A stretch of 64,000 bases of DNA from Ectobacillus sp. JY-23 (GTDB lineage Bacteria; Bacillota; Bacilli; Bacillales; Bacillaceae_G), in contig NZ_CP095462.1 in assembly GCF_023022965.1 (NCBI RefSeq), positions 3,514,001 through 3,578,000 on the forward strand, written 5' to 3'. Each line of letters opens with the position of its first letter. Position 1 is the stretch's first letter. Positions 53,197 through 61,723 of the stretch are shown in pieces. The position numbers were made by a program, and so were the translations under genes. The notes under the pieces were generated by a model. The model was not told where the DNA came from and did not search any database. It worked only from the letters and a program-made list of their open reading frames with translations.

Positions 53197-53400
53197 CGCA
53201 ACTGCTCCTTTCCTTATATATAATGTGTACGCGAAATAAAAGATTCATCCATAATGTCAGTTTATGAGTATAGATGTTTTAGGGTTTTTAGTGCTAATAG
53301 GTATGCTAAAAATGCGTTTTAAATCCAACTGCTGTTTTTTCTGCTACTCTTCTTATAGGTAAAGAGACAAGTGTTAAAAGAAGAAGGAGATGTGACATTA

Positions 53401-54056
53401 GTATCCTGTAAGAGTGTGTAGCGGAGCACGAGAGAGGTAGAAAAACGGTTTAGGTGTTCCGCAAGAGTGTGTAGCGGAGCACGAGAGAGGTAGAAAAACG
53501 GTTTAGGTGTTCCGCAAGAGTGTGTAGCGGAGCACGAGAGAGGTAGAAAAGCGGTTTAGGTGTTCCGCAAGAGCGTGTAGCGGAGCACGAGAGAGGTAGA
53601 AAAGCGGTTTAGGTGCTCCGCGAGAGCGTGTAGCGGAGCACGAGAGAGAGAAAAAGAGAGGTTAGGTGTTCCGCAAGAGTGTGTAGCGGAGCATGAGAGA
53701 GGGGAAAAGAGAGGTTAGGTGTTCCGCAAGAGTGTGTAGCGGAGCATGAGAGAGGGGAAAAGAGAGGTTAGGTGTTCCGCAAGAGCGTGTAGCGGAGCAT
53801 GAGAGAGTGGAAAAGAGAGGTTAGGTGTTCCGCAAGAGCGTGTAGCGGAGCATGAGAGAGTGGAAAAGAGAGGTTAGGTGCTCCGCAAGAGCGTGTAGCG
53901 GAGCATGAGAGAGTGGAAAAGAGAGGTTAGGTGTTCCGCAAGAGCGTGTAGCGGAGCATGAGAGAGGGGAAAAGAGAGGTTAGGTGCTCCGCAAGAGCGT
54001 GTAGCGGAGCACGAGAGAGGTAGAAAAGCGGTTTAGGTGTTTCGCGAGAGCGTGTC
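53401..54056. repeat. Array of twelve 53-bp tandem repeats with hairpin units
   Basis: GCGGAGCA recurs at 53421, 53474, 53527, 53580, 53633, 53686, 53739, 53792, 53845, 53898, 53951 and 54004: spacing is always exactly 53. Each unit is GTGYTCCGC - 11-base loop (AAGAGYGTGTA) - GCGGAGCAY - 24-base purine-rich linker. The 9-base arms pair perfectly if G-U is allowed. A 13th left half ends at 54056. Unit 1 has a degraded left arm. Linkers are of two types: GAGAGAGGTAGAAAARCGGT in units 1-4 and 12, and GAGAGAGKGGAAAAGAGAGG in 6-11. No coding frame spans it. The flanks 53197-53400 and 54057-54112 contain nothing else recognised. Confidence 0.97.
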
Positions 54057-54112
54057 ACCCACGACAGAGGAGTTGTAACACGACGACATGGGCTGTTGGA
54101 GTACGCATAAAA

Positions 54113-54144
54113 ATGAAAGAGACGGAAGATCCGTCTCTTTTTCA
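54113..54144 (-). terminator. Terminator of the permease gene
   Basis: AAAGAGACGG/CCGTCTCTTT stem, 5-base loop; usable on both strands. Confidence 0.85.
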
Positions 54145-54180
54145 TATAAACTGTTTATTCAGTTGCTGAAACGTGCATGC

Positions 54181-55590
54181 TTATGTGAGGCTGCTGTCTT
54201 GCTCATGTGGTACAAATGCGCTTGCTTTTGCTTTCTTTTGGTGCAGGCGATAGGCGATACAGAGAAGAATTAGCCAAGGAATGCCCACCATTAATGTCAT
54301 CTTGAAGAATTCGACAAACCAGGTTGTTACCATTAGGCTTAGCATAAGTAATGCGCCCAGCAAGGTTAGGTAAGGGAACCCGATCATTCTGACAGGCAGC
54401 GCCTTGCCGTTATATTTCTTGCGGAAGAAATAATGGGTGATAAAAATCATGAACCAGGTGAACATCGCACCGAACATGGAAATCCCCATCATGATGACAT
54501 AGGCTTTATCTGGTACCAAGGCGTAAATGGTCGCCGCCAGGGCGATTCCAAAGGTCGATAGAACCAGGGAATAGACAGGAACTCCTTTTTTATTTAACTC
54601 ACCAAAGCGCTTTGGCGCATAGCCAGATCGAGATAAAGAGAACATCATTCTTGTAGTGATGTACAATTGGCTGTTCATGGCGGACAATGCGGCAACGAGA
54701 ACAACGAAGTTCATAATGCCTGCTGCACCTGGAATACGGAACGCCTCCATTACTTTTACAAACGGACTTTTTTCGATGCCCGCACTTGCCCATGGAACGA
54801 TGGCCAGCATTAAGATCAGCGTGAAGATGTAGAAAATGATGAGACGGTACACAGTAGAACGTAGGGCTTTTGGCACCGCAACCTGTGGATCCTTCGCTTC
54901 ACCGGCTGTGACCGCAATCATTTCAATACTTAAATAGCTAAAAAGTGCTATAACAACCGCAATCCATGTGCCAGAAATTCCTTTTGGAAAAAAGCCGCCG
55001 TCGTTCGTATAATTCTGAAAGCCAATTTCAGGGCTGGACCCGCCGAATACGATAAAACTACCAGCTACAATGAATCCTACAATTGCGACGATTTTAATCA
55101 TAGAAAACCAATATTCTACTGCGCCAAACAAGTTAACACTTGTAGCATTTACATAGATTAAGATGGCGGAGAATACGAGAATCCACACCGAACCAGGTAT
55201 ATTAGGGAACCAGTACTCCATATAGACTGCCACGGCAGTTACCTCAACGCCGACAGCAGCAACAATACACGACCAGTAGGTAAATCTCACAATATATCCT
55301 GCCAAAGGACTTATGTAGTGTTCCGCGTAAGCACCGAAGGAACCAGAAGTGGGATGCGCGACCGTCATCTCTGACAAGCAGCCCATTAAGAGGAATGCAA
55401 TAAGAGCGCCGATTGTATAACTAATAATAACACTGGGACCTGCTTGACTAATGGCAAAGCCGCTGCCTAAAAACAAACCTGTACCGATTGCGCCCCCGAT
55501 CGCAATCATGGTGATTTGTGAAGAAGACAGATTCTTCTTTAAACCGCTTTCGCGATTGGAGATTGCTTGAAAATCATGTTGTTTCCCCAT
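54181..55590 (-). CDS. Amino acid permease (APC superfamily)
   Basis: A 469-residue transporter with 12 predicted helices. The start of TM1, TMIAIGGAIGTGLFLGSGFAI, is the substrate-binding signature of the AAT family (AnsP, RocE, AroP-like). It shares a 19-nt operator with kynureninase and lies beside the TetR gene, so it likely imports tryptophan, kynurenine or an aromatic relative. Two adjacent ATGs are possible; the second lies seven bases after AGGGGG. A cre-like site lies upstream as well. Confidence 0.85.
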   Translation of the reverse strand: MGKQHDFQAISNRESGLKKNLSSSQITMIAIGGAIGTGLFLGSGFAISQAGPSVIISYTIGALIAFLLMGCLSEMTVAHPTSGSFGAYAEHYISPLAGYIVRFTYWSCIVAAVGVEVTAVAVYMEYWFPNIPGSVWILVFSAILIYVNATSVNLFGAVEYWFSMIKIVAIVGFIVAGSFIVFGGSSPEIGFQNYTNDGGFFPKGISGTWIAVVIALFSYLSIEMIAVTAGEAKDPQVAVPKALRSTVYRLIIFYIFTLILMLAIVPWASAGIEKSPFVKVMEAFRIPGAAGIMNFVVLVAALSAMNSQLYITTRMMFSLSRSGYAPKRFGELNKKGVPVYSLVLSTFGIALAATIYALVPDKAYVIMMGISMFGAMFTWFMIFITHYFFRKKYNGKALPVRMIGFPYLTLLGALLMLSLMVTTWFVEFFKMTLMVGIPWLILLCIAYRLHQKKAKASAFVPHEQDSSLT

Positions 55591-55658
55591 CATAATTCCC
55601 CCTGAAATGTAACTCGTTGTTATGTCTCATCGACCCGCGAAAGAGGGAGTCGATAAAA

Positions 55659-55672
55659 AGAAATCGCTTTCA
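55659..55672 (-). promoter_or_regulatory. cre-like site upstream of the permease gene
   Basis: AGAAATCGCTTTCA matches TGNAANCGNTTNCA except for the first base; it lies 69 bases before the permease start, so CcpA may repress it in glucose. Confidence 0.45.
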
Positions 55673-55779
55673 AAATTAATTTGCGATTTAGCTATTTTTA
55701 TAGTATACATGTCAACTCCTTTAGGTCTGAAAATTCAATCAATTAGGACGAGATAAATATATCATTTTAGGTGACGTAG

Positions 55780-55798
55780 TGTCAATGATATGATGTCA
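55780..55798. promoter_or_regulatory. Operator copy upstream of the permease gene
   Basis: TGTCAATGATATGATGTCA differs in two positions from the site in the kynU promoter. It contains the near-palindrome TGATATGATGTCA. Probably bound by the TetR regulator encoded between the two targets. Confidence 0.65.
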
Positions 55799-55838
55799 TT
55801 TGATGAGGGAAGAAATATTGGCGGGCATTCGTCCTAGC

Positions 55839-55885
55839 AAAAAGCCCCCACCTTCATTCACATGCGAATGAGGGTGGGAGCTTTT
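55839..55885 (-). terminator. Terminator of the TetR gene
   Basis: A ~19-bp stem with few mismatches (AAAAGCCCCCACCTTCATTC against GAATGAGGGTGGGAGCTTTT) and a 6-base loop. Confidence 0.85.
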
Positions 55886-55887
55886 GG

Positions 55888-56517
55888 TTAGTGTGCCGTG
55901 AGATAAAGACCTTCTGTATACATCGTCACAATTGTTTTCGCAATCTCTTCAATCGAGCTTTGTTGTTCATTTCGAACAATTTCCCAAAGATACATTTCAT
56001 TTGTGAAAAACCAGCCTCTTGCTACTAGCTCGTGATGTAACTCAGGTCTTGCCAGCCCTTGCTTTTGGGCATATGCAACATCCTGCGCAATTCGCATGAT
56101 GAACTTTTCACGGATGGACTTCCACGTATCTGAAATGATAGCGGAAACGCCGATAGCCTGCTCAACAATTTGCAGCATACCGCGCTCAGCCTGTGCCAAT
56201 GTCAAAAAGTCATAGACTTGCTTGCTGATGATTTGTTTTGCTTCGGCTTTAGAATGAGGGAAGAAGGATGTTTCGGCAATGTTATAAAATTGCGCCATAA
56301 CATCCTCCATCAAAACAATCAAAAGCTCTTCTTTCCCCTTAAAGTGCACATAAGCTGTTCCGTAGCCGGTATTGGCTTTTTTGATGATCTGTGAAATCGT
56401 TGCTTTTTGAAATCCTTCTTGTAAAAAAACGTCCTTGGCGGCGTCTAGAATTTTTTGCCGTGTTATTTTTGCTTGAATTTGTCGTTTATTCTCTACTTGG
56501 CCTTTTGTCATCATCAT
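55888..56517 (-). CDS. TetR/AcrR-family repressor of kynurenine genes (predicted)
   Basis: A 209-residue regulator with a TetR helix-turn-helix (ILDAAKDVFLQEGFQKATISQIIKKANTGYGTAYVHFKGKEELL) and a ligand-binding C-terminal domain. It lies between a permease and kynureninase whose promoters share a 19-nt dyad element, so it probably controls both in response to kynurenine or another tryptophan metabolite. Three in-frame ATGs follow GGGGG at the start; the third is best spaced (seven bases). Its own promoter region overlaps the upstream stretch and may be autoregulated. Confidence 0.8.
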   Translation of the reverse strand: MMMTKGQVENKRQIQAKITRQKILDAAKDVFLQEGFQKATISQIIKKANTGYGTAYVHFKGKEELLIVLMEDVMAQFYNIAETSFFPHSKAEAKQIISKQVYDFLTLAQAERGMLQIVEQAIGVSAIISDTWKSIREKFIMRIAQDVAYAQKQGLARPELHHELVARGWFFTNEMYLWEIVRNEQQSSIEEIAKTIVTMYTEGLYLTAH

Positions 56518-56647
56518 TCCCCCGCGTCGTATTATCTTCTAGCATATAAGGATTTTAAAAAAAAGGAAAGTATTGTGTACACGCAGAAGGATACAGATAG
56601 CTGCCAGGAGGCTGAATGATTTTTTATTTTCTGAACAATTGACACAA

Positions 56648-56666
56648 TGTCATTGACATGATGTCA
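56648..56666. promoter_or_regulatory. Operator in the kynU promoter
   Basis: TGTCATTGACATGATGTCA contains two overlapping palindromes (TGTCATTGACA and TGACATGATGTCA). It covers the -35 box, so binding would block RNA polymerase. The match to 55780-55798 is 17 of 19. Confidence 0.72.
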
Positions 56667-56682
56667 CTTTTTCTATTATGAT
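56653..56682 (+). promoter_or_regulatory. kynU promoter
   Basis: TTGACA (56653-56658) and TATGAT (56677-56682), 18-base spacer; the -35 lies inside the operator. Confidence 0.65.
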
Positions 56683-56716
56683 TTTTTTAAGGATGCAGAG
56701 AATATGGAGGAACACT

Positions 56717-58003
56717 ATGACGACAGAATTCTTGCAATATACATTAGAGTACGCAAAACAACTGGATCAGGAAGATACACTTCGGGATTTCCGAAACGAA
56801 TTTTATTTACAGCCGAATACCATCTATATGGATGGAAACTCACTGGGCCTTCTTTCGAAGCGAGCAGAAAAAACGCTGTTAGAATCGCTGGAGGATTGGA
56901 AGATTCATGGAATTGATGGCTGGATGCAGGGAAATCATCCATGGTTTTTTATGGCGGAAACATTAGGAGAGAAATTAGCGCCGCTCGTAGGTGCAGCGCC
57001 GGAGGAGGTTGTGGTGACAGGTTCTACAACGGTGAATCTCCATCAGCTTGTAGCTACCTTTTATCAGCCAAAAGGAAAGCGCACCAAAATTTTAGCAGAT
57101 GAATTGACGTTTCCATCAGATATTTATGCGCTGCAAAGTCAGTTACGCAATCATGGGTTCGATCCGGAAGATCATCTCATTCGTGTCAAAAGCCGGGATG
57201 GCAGATGTATCGAAGAGGATGATATTATTGCCGCTATGACCGATGATATTGCCCTTATTGTTTTACCTACTGTCCTGTATCGAAGCGGCCAAATTTTAGA
57301 TATGAAACGACTCACCCAGGAGGCGCATCAGCGCGGCATTTTAATCGGGTTTGATGGATGTCATTCTGTCGGAGCAATTCCGCATGCCTTTAGTGAGTGG
57401 GGCGTGGATTTCGCCTACTGGTGCAACTATAAGCATTTGAACGGCGGACCGGGCAGTGTGGGCGGATTGTATGTAAACCGTAAGCACTTTGGAACAATGC
57501 CAGGACTTGCCGGCTGGTTCGGGTCGACAAAGGAAAAACAATTTGATATGGAGCATACATTTACACCCGCGCAATCAGCAGGCGCTTATCAAATTGGAAC
57601 ACCGCATGTACTCAGCTGTGCACCGCTACTCGGTTCATTGGAAATTTTTGCAGAGGCCGGTATTGAAAATATTAGAGAAAAGTCTTTGAAAATCAACCAA
57701 TACCTGATGGATTTGATTGAACATGAATTACCTGATATGGGCTTTGTCATTGGAAACCCAAGAGAAGATGTCAGACGCGGCGGTCATATTAGTCTTGAAC
57801 ATGAAGAAGCCGCAAGAATCTGCAAGTCACTAAAAGAGCATGGCATCATTCCAGATTTCCGCGCGCCCAACATCATCCGCTTAGCGCCGGTTGCCTTGTA
57901 CTCTTCGTATGCGGAAGTATGGCAGGTCGTGCAAATCCTAAAAACCATCATGACAGAAAAGCACTATAAAAAATACCCAAATACACGCGAGGTAGTCGCT
58001 TAA
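56717..58003 (+). CDS. kynU: Kynureninase
   Basis: PLP enzyme that cleaves kynurenine to anthranilate and alanine in tryptophan degradation. The 428-residue protein has motifs [18 protein letters not shown], the PLP Lys region [18 protein letters not shown], and [15 protein letters not shown]. It is nearly colinear with B. cereus KynU as I remember it (same length, same REVVA tail). The start was set at the ATG six bases after GGAGG; an upstream ATG at 56678 lies within the promoter. kynA and kynB are not in this window. Confidence 0.95.
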   Translation: MTTEFLQYTLEYAKQLDQEDTLRDFRNEFYLQPNTIYMDGNSLGLLSKRAEKTLLESLEDWKIHGIDGWMQGNHPWFFMAETLGEKLAPLVGAAPEEVVVTGSTTVNLHQLVATFYQPKGKRTKILADELTFPSDIYALQSQLRNHGFDPEDHLIRVKSRDGRCIEEDDIIAAMTDDIALIVLPTVLYRSGQILDMKRLTQEAHQRGILIGFDGCHSVGAIPHAFSEWGVDFAYWCNYKHLNGGPGSVGGLYVNRKHFGTMPGLAGWFGSTKEKQFDMEHTFTPAQSAGAYQIGTPHVLSCAPLLGSLEIFAEAGIENIREKSLKINQYLMDLIEHELPDMGFVIGNPREDVRRGGHISLEHEEAARICKSLKEHGIIPDFRAPNIIRLAPVALYSSYAEVWQVVQILKTIMTEKHYKKYPNTREVVA

Positions 58004-58025
58004 TGCTTCGTTGTGTCTAGGAAAA

Positions 58026-58059
58026 CACCGCCGGGCAGCTGTGCCAGGCGGTGCTTTTT
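58026..58059 (+). terminator. Terminator of kynU
   Basis: CACCGCC..GGCGGTG stem around a GC-rich loop with T5. Confidence 0.8.
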
Positions 58060-58123
58060 GTGAGAATCGAAAAAACAAGGCTAATATGATGCAATTATCT
58101 AGAAGAGGAACTACAGACACGGT

Positions 58124-58210
58124 CTGTATGTACTGACCACGAATGGGGGTCCTGCGGAAGCGTTTTATCCCCAAAATGGCTATGTTATCAATGAGAATCA
58201 AAGAACTTAG
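58124..58210 (+). pseudogene. C-terminal fragment of a GNAT acetyltransferase
   Basis: A 28-codon frame reads LYVLTTNGGPAEAFYPQNGY and ends VINENQRT-stop. The LTTN..AxxFYxxNGY pattern is the usual GNAT C-terminus. There is no start or acetyl-CoA loop upstream, so it is a decayed remnant. Confidence 0.45.
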
Positions 58211-58225
58211 TATAGTGCCTGCTAG

Positions 58226-58753
58226 TTAGGGGGCGTTGTGTTGCATGACATAGTTCTCGTTCTTAATCTGATGTAATATCAGGTCTAGCACGTCACTTTG
58301 TGACAACTCTTTTGTTAATAAAATCTCCCCAGCTACACCAAGATAATCATCTGACTTCCACCACGACCGTAAGGCATCTTCGCCGAATTCTGCCGCTTTC
58401 GATCTTGTATTGTGACGGGATACCGTCTCCTCAAACGGTAAATCAAAATAATAAACGAATGCGTTTTGGTCAAAAAACAAGATTAACTGCCGCAGCATGT
58501 CACCGTAACGAGCTTGCGATAAAATTCCCTCCACAATTACAACCTCACACTTGCCCTTTCCATATTCGGCAATCTGACGAATCAGGTCTATGGAAAGATT
58601 GCCATCTCGATCGTGCACCTGCAGCATATCCCGGCGCACCGTATCCTGTGAAACCAATAGTGTCCCATGCCCCAAATGATTTTGCAGGCTTTTGGCAACA
58701 GTTGTTTTGCCGCTACCAGAATTGCCGCGTATGATGATGAGCGTTGTTTCCAT
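58226..58753 (-). CDS. P-loop kinase-like AAA protein
   Basis: A 175-residue P-loop protein. Walker A is RGNSGSGKTTVAKSL at 9-23; the order with QDTVRRDML, VVIVEGILSQARYG and FVYYFDLPFEETVSRHNTR resembles small kinases of the zeta/shikimate/uridine-kinase type that phosphorylate small molecules. The C-terminal KSDDYLGVAGEILL may form the lid. TAGGAGGAAGT precedes the ATG. Substrate unknown. Confidence 0.8.
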   Translation of the reverse strand: METTLIIIRGNSGSGKTTVAKSLQNHLGHGTLLVSQDTVRRDMLQVHDRDGNLSIDLIRQIAEYGKGKCEVVIVEGILSQARYGDMLRQLILFFDQNAFVYYFDLPFEETVSRHNTRSKAAEFGEDALRSWWKSDDYLGVAGEILLTKELSQSDVLDLILHQIKNENYVMQHNAP

Positions 58754-58949
58754 ACTTCCTCCTACAAAACTAGTTTTGTATATCGTAACATATATGACCT
58801 GCGCTATCGTAGGAATTTTCCTACGCCAGTTGAAATATGTTATGTACGCAGTTTGCGGGCTGTGTGGTAATCATGCTAGCTTTTTCATATGATCTATCTT
58901 CCTATTAATTGAGATATAGGGGTTTTATATCAGATGGGGATTGATGGAT

Positions 58950-59060
58950 ATGCGGATACAGGTGCGGCCAGAGGAGGTTGCCGGTGTGATTAGTTGGCAA
59001 AAGGCGCGCAGTTTGCGGCGAATGTGCCGGATGAGGTGCTGAGGGAAGATTGATGATGCT
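58950..59060 (+). pseudogene. Internally deleted remnant of the WXG-type toxin gene
   Basis: MRIQVRPEEVAG at the start matches the intact-start copy at 60711, then jumps to a segment like 61184-61245 (GCGGCGAATGTGCCGGATGAGG). About 400 bases in between are missing and the frame is broken, ending at 59060. Confidence 0.75.
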
Positions 59061-59072
59061 AAGAGAACACGA

Positions 59073-59199
59073 TTATTTACAAAACGGTAATACCATTTAG
59101 CCTTTAACCTTGACTAGCAAAATGCTGGTCAAGGTTTTTTTATGATAACAAATTTATTTTTAGACTCTGTTCCAGTTCGTTGTTGGTTTCGGTTATGAA
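59073..59199 (+). repeat. Direct repeat, left copy (~127 bp)
   Basis: Nearly identical to 63698-63825: from TTATTTACAAAACGGTAATA through GTTCGTTGTTGGTTTCGGTT and ATGAA. It includes the terminator-like CCTTGAC..GTCAAGG stem. The two copies flank the toxin/immunity segment. Confidence 0.9.
59106..59141 (+). terminator. Terminator in the left repeat
   Basis: AACCTTGAC..GTCAAGGTT stem with an inner TAGCA/TGCTG helix and T7. Confidence 0.85.
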
Positions 59200-59334
59200 G
59201 CGCTGACATTCAGGAAGCTACCTGCGTGTTACACCAATTAACAACTCAGACTTTAACTCCGCATTAAAAAAGGAGTGTAGGGAAAGTAATTAGAATATAT
59301 TAGTGTATATTTACACTAAAAGGAGCGGGTGTAA

Positions 59335-59724
59335 TTGAAAAAAACTGCTTTTATTGCTGCGGGCTTATTAGTATTATTAGGTGCATTTGTCGTGTATTCA
59401 AGTTTACATGGTAACTTCATAAGTGACTACTTTATGAAGAGAGATGTCGAAACAGTTTTGAAGAATAACGGCTATAAGGGACAAGACATACAGTCTATTG
59501 AGGTGTTTTATGAAATGAAGAGAAACACCAATCAGATAAAAGGTACTGTAGCGCATGTAACATTTAAAGATGAACCTAACGAAAAGTATATATATATCCA
59601 ATGGCGCAACTCTAAAAAAATTCAACAGCACTGTGAATACTATGACAAATCATTAGGAGCTTATGTCGACACGTATACCGCTAAACGTAAGCATATGGAT
59701 GAAGGTTGCACGGGTAGTTATTAA
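59335..59724 (+). CDS. DUF3139-like secreted protein
   Basis: A 129-residue protein with an uncleaved or cleaved N-terminal hydrophobic segment (KKTAFIAAGLLVLLGAFVVYS) and a soluble domain with the pattern VLKNNGYKGQDIQSIEVFYEMK..HVTFKDEPNEKYIYIQW of DUF3139, a Gram-positive family of unknown role. The start is TTG after AAAGGAGCGGG. It lies inside the toxin islet and could be a cargo gene. Confidence 0.7.
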   Translation: MKKTAFIAAGLLVLLGAFVVYSSLHGNFISDYFMKRDVETVLKNNGYKGQDIQSIEVFYEMKRNTNQIKGTVAHVTFKDEPNEKYIYIQWRNSKKIQQHCEYYDKSLGAYVDTYTAKRKHMDEGCTGSY

Positions 59725-59840
59725 CTATTGTTAATCTTAACGTAAAATTGGTGAGGAACATGAGTTACGTTCCTAACCAATACTTAGCATCCTGAAGTGT
59801 TGGAATAAAATCATCCTTATTTACAGGAGGATTTGCACTC

Positions 59841-60323
59841 TTACAAGTTTTTCTTCATTCGCCATACTAAGTAATCATGCTGTTCATCTTTTAATTTTTC
59901 CATCCCCATTTTTTTATAAAATGTAACAGCTCTTGTGTTTGTAGGCGATACACGTAAGTGATATTCAGCTACCTCATGATTTCTAAAATACGCTTCTGCA
60001 TAGTCTACTAGATATTTCCCGAACCCTTTATTCCGGTAAGGGGCTGTTAGATAATAGAGATGAACATAACCAATACGTGTTCCTTCGTATGAAATGATGC
60101 GCATTTCGATCTGACCAATGGGCTGACCTTTATACCAAACTAAAACATAACCTTCTGGGAAGGACTTAATTCTGTTATGAATTTTTTCAATGTATCCATG
60201 TTCTTCACCAAATCGATCTATACTGCCAAAACTAATAAGATATGAATCTTTTCTAAACCGGATAATCGTATCTCTGTCTGCAAGCGGGTTGATTGGACGA
60301 AATGCTAACTCTTCATGAAGCAT
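59841..60323 (-). CDS. GNAT acetyltransferase, islet copy 1
   Basis: A 160-residue acetyltransferase with RNKGFGKYLVDYAEAYF as acetyl-CoA loop, VSPTNTRAVTFYKKMGM and the N-terminal ELAFRPINPLADRDTIIRFRKDSYLISFGS. It is almost identical to the protein at 62457-62939. GGAGGA lies six bases before the ATG. Duplication within a toxin islet suggests a mobile module; a role in protecting against an acetylatable toxin is conceivable but not shown. Confidence 0.88.
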   Translation of the reverse strand: MLHEELAFRPINPLADRDTIIRFRKDSYLISFGSIDRFGEEHGYIEKIHNRIKSFPEGYVLVWYKGQPIGQIEMRIISYEGTRIGYVHLYYLTAPYRNKGFGKYLVDYAEAYFRNHEVAEYHLRVSPTNTRAVTFYKKMGMEKLKDEQHDYLVWRMKKNL

Positions 60324-60386
60324 GTATCTTCCTCCAGTACATGTAGGATGTGGGTCTAATCTGGACAAAGGAAAGGAGTGTTTGAT

Positions 60387-60545
60387 TTGCAAGATAAACT
60401 TCCATTCATTGGTGTTCTTTTTTTATTCATTATCACTGTTGTCAATTACTCGACTCAAAACGAATCAATAACAGGGATTGTTGGTATAACATTATGTATC
60501 ATCACTATAATCTTATACTTTGTATCTAAAAAAGAGAAGTCATAG
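60387..60545 (+). CDS. Small two-helix membrane protein (52 aa)
   Basis: A TTG six bases after AAGGAGTG opens a 52-codon frame with two hydrophobic helices (FIGVLFLFIITVVNY and ITGIVGITLCIITIILYFV) and a KKEKS tail. Divergent from the first acetyltransferase. Unrecognised. Confidence 0.55.
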   Translation: MQDKLPFIGVLFLFIITVVNYSTQNESITGIVGITLCIITIILYFVSKKEKS

Positions 60546-60710
60546 AACTGTGATTTTCTTTCTATGTAGCGCAAGTAAAGATAATTCACGCATAATAGCA
60601 TAAGGAGTTATGTACGCATTTTTTCCTGACATGTAGCTAGATTTTCCATATGATTTATCTTACAAGTTATTGAAAGATAGAGAGTTTATACCAAGTGGGG
60701 ATTGGTGGAT

Positions 60711-61722
60711 ATGCGGATACAGGTGCGGCCAGAGCGGCTAGAGGAGGTTGCCGGTCAGTTCGCAAGGGCGCGGGAAGAAAGCGCGCAGCTGATTGGAAGC
60801 ATGACAAAATCTATGCACACGCTGGAGGCGAGGTGGCATGGCGTAGGAAAAGAACGGTTTTACAGCAGGTACCACGAGGCAAATCGAACGTTGGACTAAT
60901 ACATACGAAAGCTATATGAAGTGGAAAAAGAACTGCGCACCATTGCGGCTACATTCCGAAAAGCCGATGAACAGCGGGGCGTACATCCAGCACAGAAAAA
61001 AGAAGCTGACAGCTGGTGGAAGCAAGGCAAAGACGTGGTCGGCGAGCTGACGGGCTGTAGAAAGAGCCTTTGGTGGTAAAGACCCGGTGACAGGCGAGGA
61101 GCTGAGCGCTAAGGAGCGGTGGATTGCCGGCGTCTGGATGGTAGCTGGTGTGATTCCGCTTGGGAAATTAGCAAAGGGCGCGAAGGTTGCGGCCAATGTG
61201 CCGGATGAGGTGTTGAGGGCTGGTTCAGGGAAGATTGATGATGCGGGAATTAGTAAGGGTAGGGGTAAAGAAACTTATCAACATCTAAAGGACTATAAAA
61301 ATAATAAATATTTTACTCGAAGTGTAGAGTATAATGCAGGTAAAGATGGCACAGGATTTACTTATAAAGTATATCAAAGAGGAGATATTAATTGGGATAT
61401 GGTCCGAACAAAAGGTGCTAAAAAAGGTCGCGGGCTAACAAATGCTGAAGCATCTGCGAAATACGGACTTGCTCCTATTCTTGATGAAGCAGGAAGTGTT
61501 GCAACATTGCATCATTCACAACAAAAAGGTGTTGGACCATTATATGAAGCTTCGACAAGGTACCATAATATCGCTAATGCTAAAAGAGCTCCACTACATC
61601 CTTATAAAGGAAAGTTAAACCCATTTTATCCAATGGATGAGACAACTAGAGGAGCGTTTCAAAAAGTAGATTCTATTAATTATTGGAAAATACGAGGAGA
61701 AGAAGCTTTAGGAGGAAGATAA
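60711..61722 (+). pseudogene. Broken polymorphic toxin: WXG100 head, PT-TG linker and LHH-type HNH nuclease end
   Basis: An ATG at 60711 begins a WXG100-like helical pair (MRIQVRPERLEEVAGQF.., ARWHGVG as W-x-G turn). A TAA at 60897-60899 stops it, but the same frame continues with YIRKLYEVEKELRTIAATF. After GELTG a one-base shift and loss of the usual middle occur; the next frame (from ~61056) reads AFGGKDPVTGEELSAKERW, a pretoxin (PT-TG) motif. The C-terminal ~140 residues end with TLHHSQQKGVGPL and ..RYHN..LHPYKGKLNPF, the HNH/EndoVII 'LHH' nuclease signature. The nuclease part (61087-61722) is intact as a frame but lacks its delivery half. Confidence 0.78.
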
Positions 61723-61723
61723 T

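Larger units (their letters stand above)
58754..59334. other. Recombination-scarred non-coding stretch
   Basis: Holds a second copy of the toxin 5' flank (CATATGATYTATCTT, 58888-58902, also near 60640-60660), the toxin remnant at 58950-59060, the direct repeat at 59073-59199, and AT-rich spacer to the DUF3139-like gene. No intact gene. Confidence 0.75.

Noticed and set aside
53401-54056. CRISPR array
   Set aside because: The whole 53-bp unit, including the linker, is conserved; there are no unique spacers and no cas genes nearby.
53927-54145. Short open frames inside the 53-bp repeat array
   Set aside because: The period is not a multiple of three, frames change between units, and no ribosome site is present.
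59747-59783. Hairpin ATTGGTGAGGAAC..GTTCCTAACCAAT as a terminator
   Set aside because: Good stem but no T-run; left unannotated as a terminator of the DUF3139-like gene.
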